A stretch of 64,000 bases of DNA from Pseudomonas matsuisoli. Lineage in GTDB: Bacteria; Pseudomonadota; Gammaproteobacteria; Pseudomonadales; Pseudomonadaceae. The notes under the pieces are model-generated. The model saw only the letters and a program-made list of their open reading frames with translations. It was not told where the DNA came from and made no database searches. Position numbers and translations under genes: made by a program. Below are positions 8,236 to 17,420 of this stretch, in pieces. The stretch covers positions 1-64,000 of the forward strand of contig NZ_BMPO01000002.1 in the NCBI RefSeq assembly GCF_014647635.1, written 5' to 3'. Each line of letters begins with the position of its first letter. Position 1 is the first letter of the stretch.

Positions 8236-9882
8236 TCAAAGCTCCGCGCTACGGACCTTGATCTCCTGGTGCAGAATGTAATCGTTCTCCGTGTAGTCGA
8301 CGGGGCAGTCGATTACATGGACGCCAGGTTCATTGAGGCAGCGTTCGATGAGCGGCGCGAAACCTTCAGCGCTCTCGACACGGTGACCCTTGGCACCATA
8401 GCTTTCGGCGTATTTGACGAAGTCCGGGTTGCCGTAGGTCAGGCCATAGTCAGCCAGGCCCATCTGCGACTGCTTCCAGCGAATCATGCCGTACGCATCG
8501 TCACGCAGGATGACGACCACAAGGTTCATGTTCAGGCGAACGGCCGTCTCCAGCTCCTGGCTATTCATCATGAAACCACCGTCACCGCAGACCGACACAA
8601 TGTGAGTGTCTGGATATACGAGCCGCGCAGCCATTGCAGACGGCATTCCGGCCCCCATTGTGGCCAGAGCGTTGTCCAGCAAAACGGTGTTCGGCATGTG
8701 CGCCTTGTAGTTGCGCGCGAACCAGATTTTGTAGACGCCGTTGTCGAGGGCGATGATGCCGGTGGATGGCATGACCTTGCGCAGATCGGCCACGACACGC
8801 TGTGGGTACATCGGGAAGCGCGCATCGGTGCTGCCTTCCTGCACGTGCGCCTCGTTCGCTTCGCGAATCGTCAGCAGCCGGCTGAAATCCCAGTGCGCTT
8901 GTGGCGTGATCGCTTCGCAAATCTGCCAGATGGCATTGGCGATATCGCCGACGACTTCGATCTGCGGGAAGTACACCGGATCGACTTCAGCCGAGCGAAA
9001 GTTCACGTGGATGACTTCGGTGCCGCCGCGGACCATGAAGAATGGCGGCTTCTCGATGACGTCGTGCCCGACATTGATGATCAGGTCAGCTGACTCGATG
9101 GAGCGGTGTACGAAATCGCCAGCCGAAAGAGCGGCGTTACCAAGGAAGCGCGGGTGGCGCTCGTCAACCACACCCTTGCCCAGCTGAGTAGTGACGAAAG
9201 GAATTCCGGTCTTTTCGATCAGCTGCTTGAGTACGCGAGCTGTCATCTTGCGGTTGGCGCCTGCGCCGATGACGATGATCGGGCTCTTGGCCGCTTCGAG
9301 CTTGGCAACGGCGGCGTTGATGGCCTTTTCTTCCGCCAGCGGGCGACGCGACAGGCTAGCCGGTATCGGTAGACTTTCCGTCAGCTCTTCAGCGATATCT
9401 TCGGGCAGCTCGAGGTGAACTGAACCTGGCTTTTCTTCTTCGGCCAGGCGCACCGCTTCACGAATACGCGAAGGAATGTTGTCAGCGGACGCGAACTGGT
9501 GGGTGTACTTGGTCAGCGGGGACATCATCTTGCATACGTCGATGATTTGGAAACGTCCCTGCTTGGACTTCTTAATGGGCTTCTGGCCGGTAATCATCAT
9601 CATCGGCATGCCGCCTAGATAGGCGTAGGCACCCGCAGTGACCAGGTTGGTTGCGCCCGGGCCGAGGGTCGATAGGCATACGCCAACCTTGCCGGTCAGG
9701 CGACCATAGGTAGCGGCCATGAAACCTGCGGATTGCTCGTGGCGTGTGAGAATGAGCTTGATCTGTTCCGAGCGAGACAATGAGTCCAGCAGGTCGAGAT
9801 TTTCTTCCCCGGGAATACCAAAAATGTACTCGACGCCCTCGTTTTCCAAGCATTGGACGGTGAGGTCAGAAGCCTTTTGCAT
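8236..9882 (-). CDS. Thiamine-diphosphate enzyme, acetolactate synthase large-subunit type
   Basis: The 548-residue protein has the three-domain layout of TPP-dependent acetolactate synthases. Glu49 (RHEQSAG) is the cofactor-activating glutamate, LGPGATNLVTA follows, and the C-terminal TPP motif is CGDGGFMMNSQELETAVRLN. These enzymes join two pyruvates to form acetolactate. No small regulatory subunit (ilvN/ilvH) is nearby, so it may be a catabolic AlsS-like enzyme or a specialised ThDP lyase; sequence reading alone does not separate these. The ATG at 9882 is chosen because the family begins with a KASDLTVQCLENEGVEYIFG-like segment; the upstream open frame has no similarity to it. Confidence 0.85.
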   Translation of the reverse strand: MQKASDLTVQCLENEGVEYIFGIPGEENLDLLDSLSRSEQIKLILTRHEQSAGFMAATYGRLTGKVGVCLSTLGPGATNLVTAGAYAYLGGMPMMMITGQKPIKKSKQGRFQIIDVCKMMSPLTKYTHQFASADNIPSRIREAVRLAEEEKPGSVHLELPEDIAEELTESLPIPASLSRRPLAEEKAINAAVAKLEAAKSPIIVIGAGANRKMTARVLKQLIEKTGIPFVTTQLGKGVVDERHPRFLGNAALSAGDFVHRSIESADLIINVGHDVIEKPPFFMVRGGTEVIHVNFRSAEVDPVYFPQIEVVGDIANAIWQICEAITPQAHWDFSRLLTIREANEAHVQEGSTDARFPMYPQRVVADLRKVMPSTGIIALDNGVYKIWFARNYKAHMPNTVLLDNALATMGAGMPSAMAARLVYPDTHIVSVCGDGGFMMNSQELETAVRLNMNLVVVILRDDAYGMIRWKQSQMGLADYGLTYGNPDFVKYAESYGAKGHRVESAEGFAPLIERCLNEPGVHVIDCPVDYTENDYILHQEIKVRSAEL

Positions 9883-10277
9883 GTTTTTGTACCTGTTCCC
9901 TGTCGGTGTGCAAAGCGCATGGATCGTGGCGGGGCGGAGTCGGTGCCCGCGACGGACCCTGAGTGGACAACAAGAATGCCGTAGTGCTCGCAAATTTTTG
10001 CTACAAGCGTTCGGCGGACGCCAGTGTACTGCCTCAATGCCAGATGCAGGAGGGGGTGAATGCGACAGATTGGCGCACACGTTTTATATGCGCCATTCCG
10101 TCGAGTGACGGGGATGACTAATCGCTAGGCGGTTAGGGCATTGCGGTATGCAGGCAGACGAAGTCCCGGCAAGTTGCCCGCTGCTCCGACTCGCAATGCT
10201 CAACGTCGGGCAACGAGGCCTTTAATCGTCCGGAGAAGATGAGTGGAGACACCGACCCAGCAATCTTCGTGATGGCG
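9883..10277. other. Intergenic stretch, nothing recognised
   Basis: About 395 nt lie between the acetolactate synthase start and the end of the ankyrin gene, both on the minus strand. I see no gene, clear terminator or repeat. The acetolactate synthase promoter must be in this stretch. Confidence 0.5.
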
Positions 10278-10838
10278 CTACCTATAGGCGGTGCTCGTGC
10301 TGTCCCGCTCGGCCATCAGCTCCATCAGACGCACCGGCGTATCCTGTGCGCCCATGCTTTGGGCGATGCTCAGGGCGGTGACGCCGTTGATGTCCTGGGC
10401 ATCCGGGTTGGCACCGCGCGCGACCAGTAGCTCGACGATATCGACGCGATTGAACATGGCGGCCATCATCAGCGCGGTCTTGCCATCCGGTGTTGTCGCA
10501 TCGACCTCGGCGCCGTGATCCAGCAACAGCGTGGCCATCGCAAGGTTGCCCTTGAAGCCCGCACCTGCCAGGGGTGATTGACCGTTGTCGTTTCGCGTAT
10601 TTGGGTCAGCCCCGTGCTCCAGCAATACGCGGGTAGCGTCGAGGTGGCCGTGGTAGCTGGCTAGCATGAGCAGCGAATCACCTTTGTGGTTGCGCAAGTT
10701 TGGCGGCAGATCTTTCTCAAGCAGCCGTCCGAGCATAGAGGCGTCACCTTTGCGCGCCACATCGAATACCTGATTCGCAAACTCCTGCATTTCCTCGGCG
10801 GTCATCTCCGGCACACCGATGTTCGACTCACTACTCAT
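10278..10838 (-). CDS. Ankyrin-repeat protein
   Basis: This 186-residue protein consists of a short acidic N-terminus followed by about four ankyrin repeats: HKGDSLLMLASYHGHLDATRVLLEHGADPN, then GQSPLAGAGFKGNLAMATLL, DGKTALMMAAMFNRVDIVEL and GVTALSIAQSMG units. It has no signal peptide or membrane helix, so it is probably a cytoplasmic protein-binding scaffold. The partner is unknown. The ATG at 10838 follows an AAAGGAG ribosome-binding site, which overrides a longer open frame to 10880. It is divergent from pncB, with about 145 nt between them; small ankyrin proteins often accompany catalase or redox genes, but that is not seen here. Confidence 0.88.
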   Translation of the reverse strand: MSSESNIGVPEMTAEEMQEFANQVFDVARKGDASMLGRLLEKDLPPNLRNHKGDSLLMLASYHGHLDATRVLLEHGADPNTRNDNGQSPLAGAGFKGNLAMATLLLDHGAEVDATTPDGKTALMMAAMFNRVDIVELLVARGANPDAQDINGVTALSIAQSMGAQDTPVRLMELMAERDSTSTAYR

Positions 10839-10983
10839 GTTTTCTCCTTTTAGCGAACCGTGACGAACTCCGCGAAGCATCGCGTTTTACGGCGAGAGTC
10901 GCGCATAATGCGGACCCGCCAAACGATCGGCTGTGCGCTCTGTCGAACCCGCATGCATGCCGAACAGGCCGAAGGAGTACAAG

Positions 10984-12189
10984 ATGAGCGACAGCCCGTT
11001 CGCGAAGCGGATCGTGCAAAACCTGTTGGACACCGACTTCTACAAATTGACCATGATGCAGGCGGTGCTGCACAACTATCCGAACGCGGAAGTCGAGTGG
11101 GAGTTTCGCTGTCGCAGTGATGAAGATCTCAGGCCTTATCTCGCAGATATTCGCCACGCGCTGGAAAGCCTCGCCGACTTGCAATTGTCAGCGGGTGAGC
11201 TGGCGTTCCTCGAGCGCATCCCGTTCCTGAAGCCAGACTTCATTCGCTTTCTCAGCCTGTTCCGTTTCAACCCGTCGTACTTGTACGTTGGCGAAGAGGA
11301 CGGCCAAGTGTTCATCCGCCTGCGCGGGCCTTGGCTGCACGTCATCCTTTATGAAGTGCCACTACTGGCGACGGTCAGCGAGATTCGCAATCGCCGTCTG
11401 CACGCAGACATCACGCTTGAGCAGGTCCGCGCGCCGCTCTATGAGAAGTTCGACAAGCTTCGTGCGTTGGCGTCCGATGAGGAGTTGGCGGGGTTCAACC
11501 TCGCTGATTTTGGTACCCGCAGACGTTTTTCGTATACCGCCCAGGCAGAAGTGCTACGAATTCTCAAAGAAGATTTCCCTGGCCGTTTTGTGGGCACCAG
11601 CAATGTGCATCTGGCGAAAGAGCTGGACCTGAAACCCATCGGTACCATGGCCCACGAGTGGCTGATGGCGCATCAGCAACTGGGCATGCGTCTGATCGAC
11701 AGCCAAGTCGCCGCGCTCGAAAGTTGGGTGCGTGAATACCGGGGGTTGCTGGGCATCGCGCTGACCGATGTCATCACCATGGACGCCTTCCTCCGAGACT
11801 TCGACTTGTACTTCGCCAAGCTTTTCGATGGCTTGCGGCACGACTCGGGCGATCCCATCCAGTGGGGCGAGAAGGCCATCGCGCATTACCATTCGATGGG
11901 CGTCGACCCGCGTACCAAAACACTGGTGTTCTCCGATTCCCTCGATTTCGAGAAATCGTTGAACATCTATCGCGCCCTGAGGGGGCGGATCAATGTGAGT
12001 TTCGGCATCGGCACCAAGCTGACCTGCGACGTGCCGGGCGTTCGGCCGCTGAACGCTGTGATCAAAATGACGTCCTGTAACGGTCAGCCCGTGGCCAAGA
12101 TCTCCGACTCGCCTGGCAAAACGCAGTGCCGAGATGAAAACTTCATCCGTTACCTCAAACACGTATTCAAGGTGGACGCGGCGAGTTGA
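10984..12189 (+). CDS. pncB: Nicotinate phosphoribosyltransferase
   Basis: The enzyme converts nicotinate, PRPP and ATP to nicotinate mononucleotide in the NAD salvage (Preiss-Handler) pathway. The 401-residue length is typical of proteobacterial PncB. Recognisable segments are [26 protein letters not shown], the [14 protein letters not shown] segment containing the histidine that is phosphorylated in the family, GLRHDSGDP, and the phosphate-binding [10 protein letters not shown] region. The ATG at 10984 follows GAAGGAG by 6 nt. A hairpin lies just after the stop. The next gene (FabH-like) begins 95 nt downstream on the same strand, so the two may be co-transcribed. Confidence 0.95.
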   Translation: MSDSPFAKRIVQNLLDTDFYKLTMMQAVLHNYPNAEVEWEFRCRSDEDLRPYLADIRHALESLADLQLSAGELAFLERIPFLKPDFIRFLSLFRFNPSYLYVGEEDGQVFIRLRGPWLHVILYEVPLLATVSEIRNRRLHADITLEQVRAPLYEKFDKLRALASDEELAGFNLADFGTRRRFSYTAQAEVLRILKEDFPGRFVGTSNVHLAKELDLKPIGTMAHEWLMAHQQLGMRLIDSQVAALESWVREYRGLLGIALTDVITMDAFLRDFDLYFAKLFDGLRHDSGDPIQWGEKAIAHYHSMGVDPRTKTLVFSDSLDFEKSLNIYRALRGRINVSFGIGTKLTCDVPGVRPLNAVIKMTSCNGQPVAKISDSPGKTQCRDENFIRYLKHVFKVDAAS

Positions 12190-12198
12190 TCCCGCCGT

Positions 12199-12221
12199 AC
12201 GGCTCGAGCGCGACGAGCCGT
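12199..12221 (+). terminator. Hairpin after pncB, possible weak terminator
   Basis: ACGGCTCG (12199-12206) pairs with CGAGCCGT (12214-12221) across a 7-nt loop. Only a short TTAAA follows, so termination would be weak; it may instead tune read-through into the FabH-like gene. Confidence 0.45.
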
Positions 12222-12284
12222 TAAAGCCGGCAGGTGAGAACATCCCGGCGCACGACTACGGCAACAATCACAAGAGGAACGTCC

Positions 12285-13409
12285 GTGCATAAGGCAGTCA
12301 TCAGCGGGACCGGGCTGTACACGCCCCCGCATCGCATTTCGAACGAAGAGCTGGTAACGGCCTTCAATACCTACGTCCAACAGTTCAACGCGACGCACGC
12401 CGAGGCGATCGCAGCGGGGACGTGCGAACCGTTGGGCGAATCCAGCGTTGCCTTTATCGAGAAAGCGTCTGGGATCCAGAGCCGTTTCGTGATGGACAAA
12501 ACGGGCATTCTCGATCCAGAGCGTATGAAGCCGGCGATACCCGAGCGCAGCAACGATCAGTGGAGTGTCTTGTGCGAGATGTCGGTCGCGGCCGCGCAAC
12601 AGGCGCTCGCGCGCGCGAACATGACGCCCGCCGATATCGACGCCGTTATCGTCGCCTGCTCCAACCTGCAGCGCCCCTATCCCGCCATCGCAATCGAAGT
12701 GCAGGCGGCGCTGGGTATCGAGGGATTCGGCTTCGATATGAACGTTGCTTGCTCATCGGCAACATTCGGTTTGCAGGCCGCAGCGAATGCTGTGCAATTG
12801 GGCCAGGCCCGTGCGGTACTGCTAGTGAATCCGGAAATCTGCACTGCGCACCTGAATTTCCGCGATCGCGACAGCCACTTCATCTTTGGTGACGCGGCGA
12901 CTGCGGTGATCGTGCAGCGGGCTGACAACGCGACGGCAGGGCACCAGTGGGAAATATTGGGCACCAAGCTCCTGACGCAATTCTCGAACAACATTCGCAA
13001 TAACTTTGGCTTTCTGAATCGAACCGCCGAAGACGCCGCCCTGAGTAATCCCGACAAACTCTTCGTGCAGGAAGGGCGCAAAGTATTTAAGGAAGTGTGC
13101 CCGATGGTGGCGGACCTTATCGGCCAGCATCTCGCCCAGACGGGTATCGACGTGAACCAGGTCAAGCGCTTCTGGTTACACCAGGCGAATCTCAATATGA
13201 ACCTGTTGATCGCGCGCAAACTGTTGGGGCGGGACGCGGAAGAGGGCGAGGCCCCGGTCATTCTCGACACATACGCGAATACAAGTTCAGCAGGATCGGT
13301 GATCGCCTTCCACCTGCATAACGATGACTTGGCGAGCGGAACGATGGGTGTGCTCAGCTCGTTTGGCGCGGGGTATTCGATCGGAAGCGTGATTCTAAGA
13401 AAGGTGTAA
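12285..13409 (+). CDS. 3-oxoacyl-ACP synthase III family protein (FabH-like)
   Basis: The 374-residue protein is a thiolase-fold ketosynthase. The catalytic triad is visible: Cys156 in NVACSSATFG, His299 in FWLHQANLN and Asn332 in YANTSSAG. KAS III enzymes condense an acyl-CoA with malonyl-ACP to prime fatty-acid synthesis. This protein is longer than classical FabH (about 320), with extra residues near 30-80, so it belongs to an extended subgroup whose primer preference is not evident from sequence. It starts at a GTG (12285) with AGAGG 7 nt upstream; no ATG fits the conserved HKAVISGTGLYTP start. It lies 95 nt after pncB. Confidence 0.88.
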   Translation: MHKAVISGTGLYTPPHRISNEELVTAFNTYVQQFNATHAEAIAAGTCEPLGESSVAFIEKASGIQSRFVMDKTGILDPERMKPAIPERSNDQWSVLCEMSVAAAQQALARANMTPADIDAVIVACSNLQRPYPAIAIEVQAALGIEGFGFDMNVACSSATFGLQAAANAVQLGQARAVLLVNPEICTAHLNFRDRDSHFIFGDAATAVIVQRADNATAGHQWEILGTKLLTQFSNNIRNNFGFLNRTAEDAALSNPDKLFVQEGRKVFKEVCPMVADLIGQHLAQTGIDVNQVKRFWLHQANLNMNLLIARKLLGRDAEEGEAPVILDTYANTSSAGSVIAFHLHNDDLASGTMGVLSSFGAGYSIGSVILRKV

Positions 13410-13429
13410 ATCCCGTCATTCGGCTTTTG

Positions 13430-13492
13430 TAGGGCGGGCAGAACCCGCGGCTTCGTCAATCGCTCCGCGCCGGTTGCACCCGTCCTACGATC
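13430..13492. repeat. Imperfect inverted repeat between convergent genes
   Basis: GTAGGGCGGGCAGAACCCGC near 13430 and CACCCGTCCTAC near 13480 form a partly complementary pair between the convergent FabH-like and TerC genes. It resembles a REP-type palindrome and could act as a shared transcription end. Confidence 0.4.
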
Positions 13493-13514
13493 ATCCCGAA
13501 ACTCCGCTTCAACG

Positions 13515-14507
13515 TCAGCCTTGCGTGGGCGCCTCTTTCTCGCCACGCGTCTTCCACAGCGACAGCAGCACACCGCCGAGCAACAGGCCGAACGTCACGC
13601 TCAGCGAGAGCGCAGGCGGGAACTTGCCGATGATGTTGACCAGGAAGATCTTGCACCCGATGAACACCAGGACCAGTGCCAACGCGTACTTGAGATAGGC
13701 AAAGCGGTGGATCATCGCCGACAGCGCGAAGTACAAGGCCCGCAGTCCCAGGATGGCGAAGATGTTCGAGGTGTAGACGATGAACGGGTCCAGCGTGATG
13801 GCGAAGATTGCGGGGACGCTGTCGACCGCGAAGACGATATCGGCACACTCGATCATGATCAACGCCAGCAGCAGCGGCGTGATCCACGTCTTCATCTTGC
13901 CGTTGGCGTCTTCCTGTTTGACGAGGAAACGGTCGCCATGGAGCTCGTCGGTCACCGGCAGGTGACGGCGCAGGAACTGGAGGAATTTGTTGTCCGACAG
14001 GTCCGGATCGTCGTGCACCTTACTGAACAGCATCTTGATGCCGGTGATGACCAGAAACACCCCGAATACATAGAGTATCCAGTCAAAGCTGTGGATCAAC
14101 GTGGCGCCAAGCCCAATCATGATTGCGCGTAGCACGATCACGCCCATGATCCCCCAGAACAGTACCTCATGCTGGTACTTACGCGGGATGCCGAGAAAAC
14201 CGAAGATCATCGCCATGACGAACACGTTGTCCATCGACAATGATTTTTCGATTAGAAAGCCGGTGTAGTACTCCATGCCGGAGTCGCCACCTTTCTGGAA
14301 CCAGACCCAAGCACCGAATAGCAGGCCCGCGGTGATGTAGCCCGCCGAGAGCAGCAAGCTTTCCTTGATCTCGATTTCGCGGTGCTCACGGTGAAGCACG
14401 CCGAGGTCGAAGACCAGCAGCGCAACGACGATGCCAATGAAAGCAAGCCACAGCCAAGTGGCGGTGCCGAGAAAATCGGCGTTGAGAAACGTAACTAGAG
14501 TGGTCAT
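13515..14507 (-). CDS. TerC/Alx-family integral membrane protein
   Basis: The 330-residue protein has about nine membrane helices with conserved acidic residues inside them: LLVFDLGVLHREHREI, EKSLSMDNVFVMAMIF and IECADIVFAVDSVPAIFAIT. These are hallmarks of the TerC family, which includes manganese exporters such as Alx/MntX and proteins linked to tellurite resistance. A hydrophilic loop (HDDPDLSDN to NGKMKTWITP) separates two halves. The ATG at 14507 follows GAGGGGG by about 7 nt. No tellurite-resistance (terZABDE) genes are nearby, so metal-ion handling is the more likely role. Confidence 0.88.
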   Translation of the reverse strand: MTTLVTFLNADFLGTATWLWLAFIGIVVALLVFDLGVLHREHREIEIKESLLLSAGYITAGLLFGAWVWFQKGGDSGMEYYTGFLIEKSLSMDNVFVMAMIFGFLGIPRKYQHEVLFWGIMGVIVLRAIMIGLGATLIHSFDWILYVFGVFLVITGIKMLFSKVHDDPDLSDNKFLQFLRRHLPVTDELHGDRFLVKQEDANGKMKTWITPLLLALIMIECADIVFAVDSVPAIFAITLDPFIVYTSNIFAILGLRALYFALSAMIHRFAYLKYALALVLVFIGCKIFLVNIIGKFPPALSLSVTFGLLLGGVLLSLWKTRGEKEAPTQG

Positions 14508-14845
14508 CTGAGCCCCCTCGAACTGTCGGTTGTACAAGCTGTAACTCCGACATGGCGGCTGGCAGCCGTCAGAGGGGCCCGGCGTTACTGGTGCATACGT
14601 TAAAGCGCCCGGTGAAGGCGCTCAATGAAAGAGAGTTTGCAAAACGTGTCTTGGGTCATCCGTAGCGTTGTCACCGTTTGTAAAACACTTCGACTCTAGG
14701 ATGAGCGCTGGCGCGGTCCTAACGGCTGTAGCTAAAAATGCGTCGCCGTCGCCCGACCGATCCACCTACCTCAGACATGAGCTAGCGGGACCGCACGGTT
14801 CGACGAGGCTTCGCAATCCCGGCGCTATCCTGGAGCTGATTTGAC
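14508..14845. other. Divergent intergenic leader region of terC-like and pyruvate-kinase-like genes
   Basis: About 340 nt. On the minus strand the region upstream of the TerC gene can form hairpins (GCGCC with GGCGC near 14605-14625; GGCTGCCAGCC near 14553-14566). TerC-family genes are often under a manganese riboswitch, but I do not find the yybP-ykoY consensus here, so I do not call one. Confidence 0.4.
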
Positions 14846-16708
14846 ATGAATAACTCTCGCAACCGCAGCGTAATAAAGAAGCGAGACGCGGAAAGCGCAC
14901 GCAAACAATTGACCCGTCTGCGCGACGGCATGATGTCCTCCAAGGAAAAACAGTCCCGCACACTTGGGGTTCTGGATGCGTCTTACCGCAAAAGCGGCGA
15001 AAACCTGCTGGCGTACTTGGCGTTGCGTCGCCACGATATCCGGCCCCTGCAGATGAAGCTCGCGGCCATGGGACTTTCTTCTCTGGGGCGATCCGAGGGA
15101 TACATCCTTTCGGCGGTATCGACCGTTATCGACGTGCTCGAAAGACTGACCGGAGAACCGACCTCATCGAGTAAACCCATCGCACCGGACATGAAAATGA
15201 GCGAGCGATTGCTGGACGAGCACGCCCTGGCCTTGTTTGGCGCCGCGCCCGTCGATCGCGATGTTCGGATCATGGTCACGATGCCGAGCGAGGCGGCGGA
15301 CAACTACTCGATGATCCGGGACCTGCTAGCCACGAAGATGGACAGCGTTCGTATCAATTGCGCGCACGACGGTCCCGAGGCCTGGGCGCGCATGATCGAG
15401 CACGTTCGGCGCGCTGAGAAGGAGGTTGGGCGCCCCTGCAAAGTCATGATGGACCTCGCGGGGCCCAAGCTACGGACAGGGCCGATCGATCCAGGGCCGG
15501 CGGTGCGCAAAGCCAAGCCACAGCGCGACCGTATGGGGCTGGTCGTGTCTCCTGCGAGGATCTGGTTGACGATGATCGAGCGTCCAAGCGAAGCGCCGTC
15601 GAACTGCGATGCGAGCTTGCGTGTCTCCGGGAAATGGCTTTCGAGCCTCAAGCCTGACATGCGCGTCACGTTGGACGATGCACGAGGGTCACGCCGTCAT
15701 CTCAATGTTGTCGAGTGCACGGAGCAGGGCTGCTGGGCGGAAGCTCACAAGACGATCTATTTCACGCCCGGCCTAACGCTCACCAGTGACGACCGCAAGG
15801 GGCGGGAAACCACGATCGCTGCATTTCCTTCCAGCGACCGGAAAATTCGGCTCCAGGAAGACGATCTGCTATTGGTGACCCGCGGTGAAATCATGGGGCA
15901 TCCTGCATCGCTCGACAGTGCGGGGAACGTTCTTACCCCTGCAACGATTGGCTGCACGCTGCCACAAGTGTTCAACGATGTGAAAGCCGGGCAAATCGTT
16001 TGGTTCGACGACGGGAAGATCGGCGGGGTCATCGAGTCGGCGGCGCCGGATGAGCTTCGTGTCCGCATCACCCATGCGCCCGGCGGCGCCAACTTGAGCA
16101 GTGACAAAGGGATCAACTTTCCGCAAAGCACGCTGCAGTTGAATGCGCTCGGCGAAGATGATGTGCAGGCACTCACGTTCGCTGCGGAGCACGCCGATGT
16201 CGTAGAGATGTCCTTCGTGAACGAACCAGGGGATGTCGACCTGTTGTTCGAGCATCTCGAACGGCTCGATGCCATGCATCTGGGGATCGTGCTGAAAATC
16301 GAAACCCGCAAGGGCTTCGAGCGTCTGCCCGCACTGCTAATGTCGGGTATGCGCCATCCGAAGTTCGGCGTGATGATCGCGCGCGGCGACCTTGCGGTAG
16401 AAGGGGGCTTCGAGCGAATGGCCGAATTGCAGGAGGAAATCCTGTGCCTGTGTGAGGCTGCTCACGTGCCTGTGATCTGGGCAACACAGGTGTTGGAGAG
16501 CTTGGCGAAGAAAGGCTCGCCATCCCGCGCGGAGATTACCGATGCCGCGACGGGAGTCCGCGCGGAATGCGTCATGCTCAATAAGGGGCCGCATGTCTTG
16601 AAGGCGGTCGAGACGCTCGATGACCTGCTGACCCGTATGCAATCCCATCACCACAAAAAGCGCCAGATGCTGCGTCGGCTTGCCGTTGCACAGCGGCCTA
16701 ACGCTTAA
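14846..16708 (+). CDS. Atypical pyruvate-kinase-like protein
   Basis: The 620-residue protein has a unique helical N-terminus (1 to about 125) followed by a pyruvate-kinase-like barrel. Equivalents of PK motifs appear in order: MVTMPSEAADNYSMIRDLLA, MDSVRINCAHDG, MMDLAGPKLRTG, a long inserted domain (about 215-400), VVEMSFVNEPGDVD, VLKIETRKGFE with the catalytic lysine, GVMIARGDLAVEGG and VIWATQVLESLAKKGSPSRAEITDAA split at the end. The usual MLSGETA segment reads MLNKGPH, and the regulatory C-terminal domain is missing. It may be a kinase on another enol-phosphate substrate or a low-activity PK. The ATG at 14846 has GGAG about 10 nt upstream. It is divergent from terC. Confidence 0.75.
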   Translation: MNNSRNRSVIKKRDAESARKQLTRLRDGMMSSKEKQSRTLGVLDASYRKSGENLLAYLALRRHDIRPLQMKLAAMGLSSLGRSEGYILSAVSTVIDVLERLTGEPTSSSKPIAPDMKMSERLLDEHALALFGAAPVDRDVRIMVTMPSEAADNYSMIRDLLATKMDSVRINCAHDGPEAWARMIEHVRRAEKEVGRPCKVMMDLAGPKLRTGPIDPGPAVRKAKPQRDRMGLVVSPARIWLTMIERPSEAPSNCDASLRVSGKWLSSLKPDMRVTLDDARGSRRHLNVVECTEQGCWAEAHKTIYFTPGLTLTSDDRKGRETTIAAFPSSDRKIRLQEDDLLLVTRGEIMGHPASLDSAGNVLTPATIGCTLPQVFNDVKAGQIVWFDDGKIGGVIESAAPDELRVRITHAPGGANLSSDKGINFPQSTLQLNALGEDDVQALTFAAEHADVVEMSFVNEPGDVDLLFEHLERLDAMHLGIVLKIETRKGFERLPALLMSGMRHPKFGVMIARGDLAVEGGFERMAELQEEILCLCEAAHVPVIWATQVLESLAKKGSPSRAEITDAATGVRAECVMLNKGPHVLKAVETLDDLLTRMQSHHHKKRQMLRRLAVAQRPNA

Positions 16709-16766
16709 CGGGCGGCCGGCTTCGCCTGCGCGGTCGGCAACGTCCGGTCGCGCGTGCCAGGAAGGC

Positions 16767-17420
16767 TCAATGCCAACTCAAGATCGGCCAGGCATGGGCT
16801 TCGGCATGCTCGCGTAGCACCGGATCAGGATTGACCGCACGGGGCTGGTTGACGCGATTCAGCAATGGCAGATCGTTGCGTGAGTCCGAGTAGAAGTACG
16901 CGCCTTCGAGGTGTTCGTCGCGGGCTCGAAGCCAGTCTTCCAAGCGGCTGACCTTGCCTTCGCGATACGTCAGTACACCCTCCGTACGGCCGGTGATCAT
17001 GCCGTGCTTCACCTCGATTTCGATCGCCAGCACTTCGTCGATGCCCAGCCGTTCGGCAATGGCGCTGACCAGAAACGCGGGCGAGGCGGAAATAATGAGG
17101 ATGCGATCGCCTTTTGCGCGATGTTCAGCCACACAGCGCATGGCGTCGCCATGGATGAGGGGTTCGATAGTGTCCTCGACGAATGGCCCGACCACGTACT
17201 CCACTTCCTCCAGCGTACGTCCCACCAGGGGTTCGAGGGTAAACGCCATGTAGTCTTCCATGGACAGGCGGCCAAAGGCGTATTCCGCCATGAGATGTGC
17301 TTCGTGCTTAAGAAAGCGCTCGCCATCGACCCAGCCGAGTCTCGCCATTTCCTGGCTCCAGAGACTGGCGCAGTCTCCAGCAATGAGGGTTTCGTCCAGA
17401 TCGAAAATGGCTAGGGGCAT
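16767..17420 (-). CDS. HAD-superfamily (type IB) phosphatase
   Basis: The 217-residue cytoplasmic protein has HAD motif I FDLDETL (nucleophile Asp7), motif II ILIISASPAF, and motifs III/IV in GKVSRLEDW and FYSDSRNDLPLL. The cap placement matches subclass IB, the group of phosphoserine phosphatase. Its ATG overlaps the TGA of the ABC ATPase gene (TGATG), so it is the last gene of the transporter operon. It probably removes phosphate from a product generated after import; the substrate is unknown. A SerB role is less likely because of the operon context. Confidence 0.85.
   Translation of the reverse strand: MPLAIFDLDETLIAGDCASLWSQEMARLGWVDGERFLKHEAHLMAEYAFGRLSMEDYMAFTLEPLVGRTLEEVEYVVGPFVEDTIEPLIHGDAMRCVAEHRAKGDRILIISASPAFLVSAIAERLGIDEVLAIEIEVKHGMITGRTEGVLTYREGKVSRLEDWLRARDEHLEGAYFYSDSRNDLPLLNRVNQPRAVNPDPVLREHAEAHAWPILSWH

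Noticed and set aside
14508-14700. Possible manganese (yybP-ykoY) riboswitch upstream of the TerC-family gene
   Set aside because: The expected GGGGAGTA-type and downstream core motifs were not found on the minus strand; only generic hairpins are seen.
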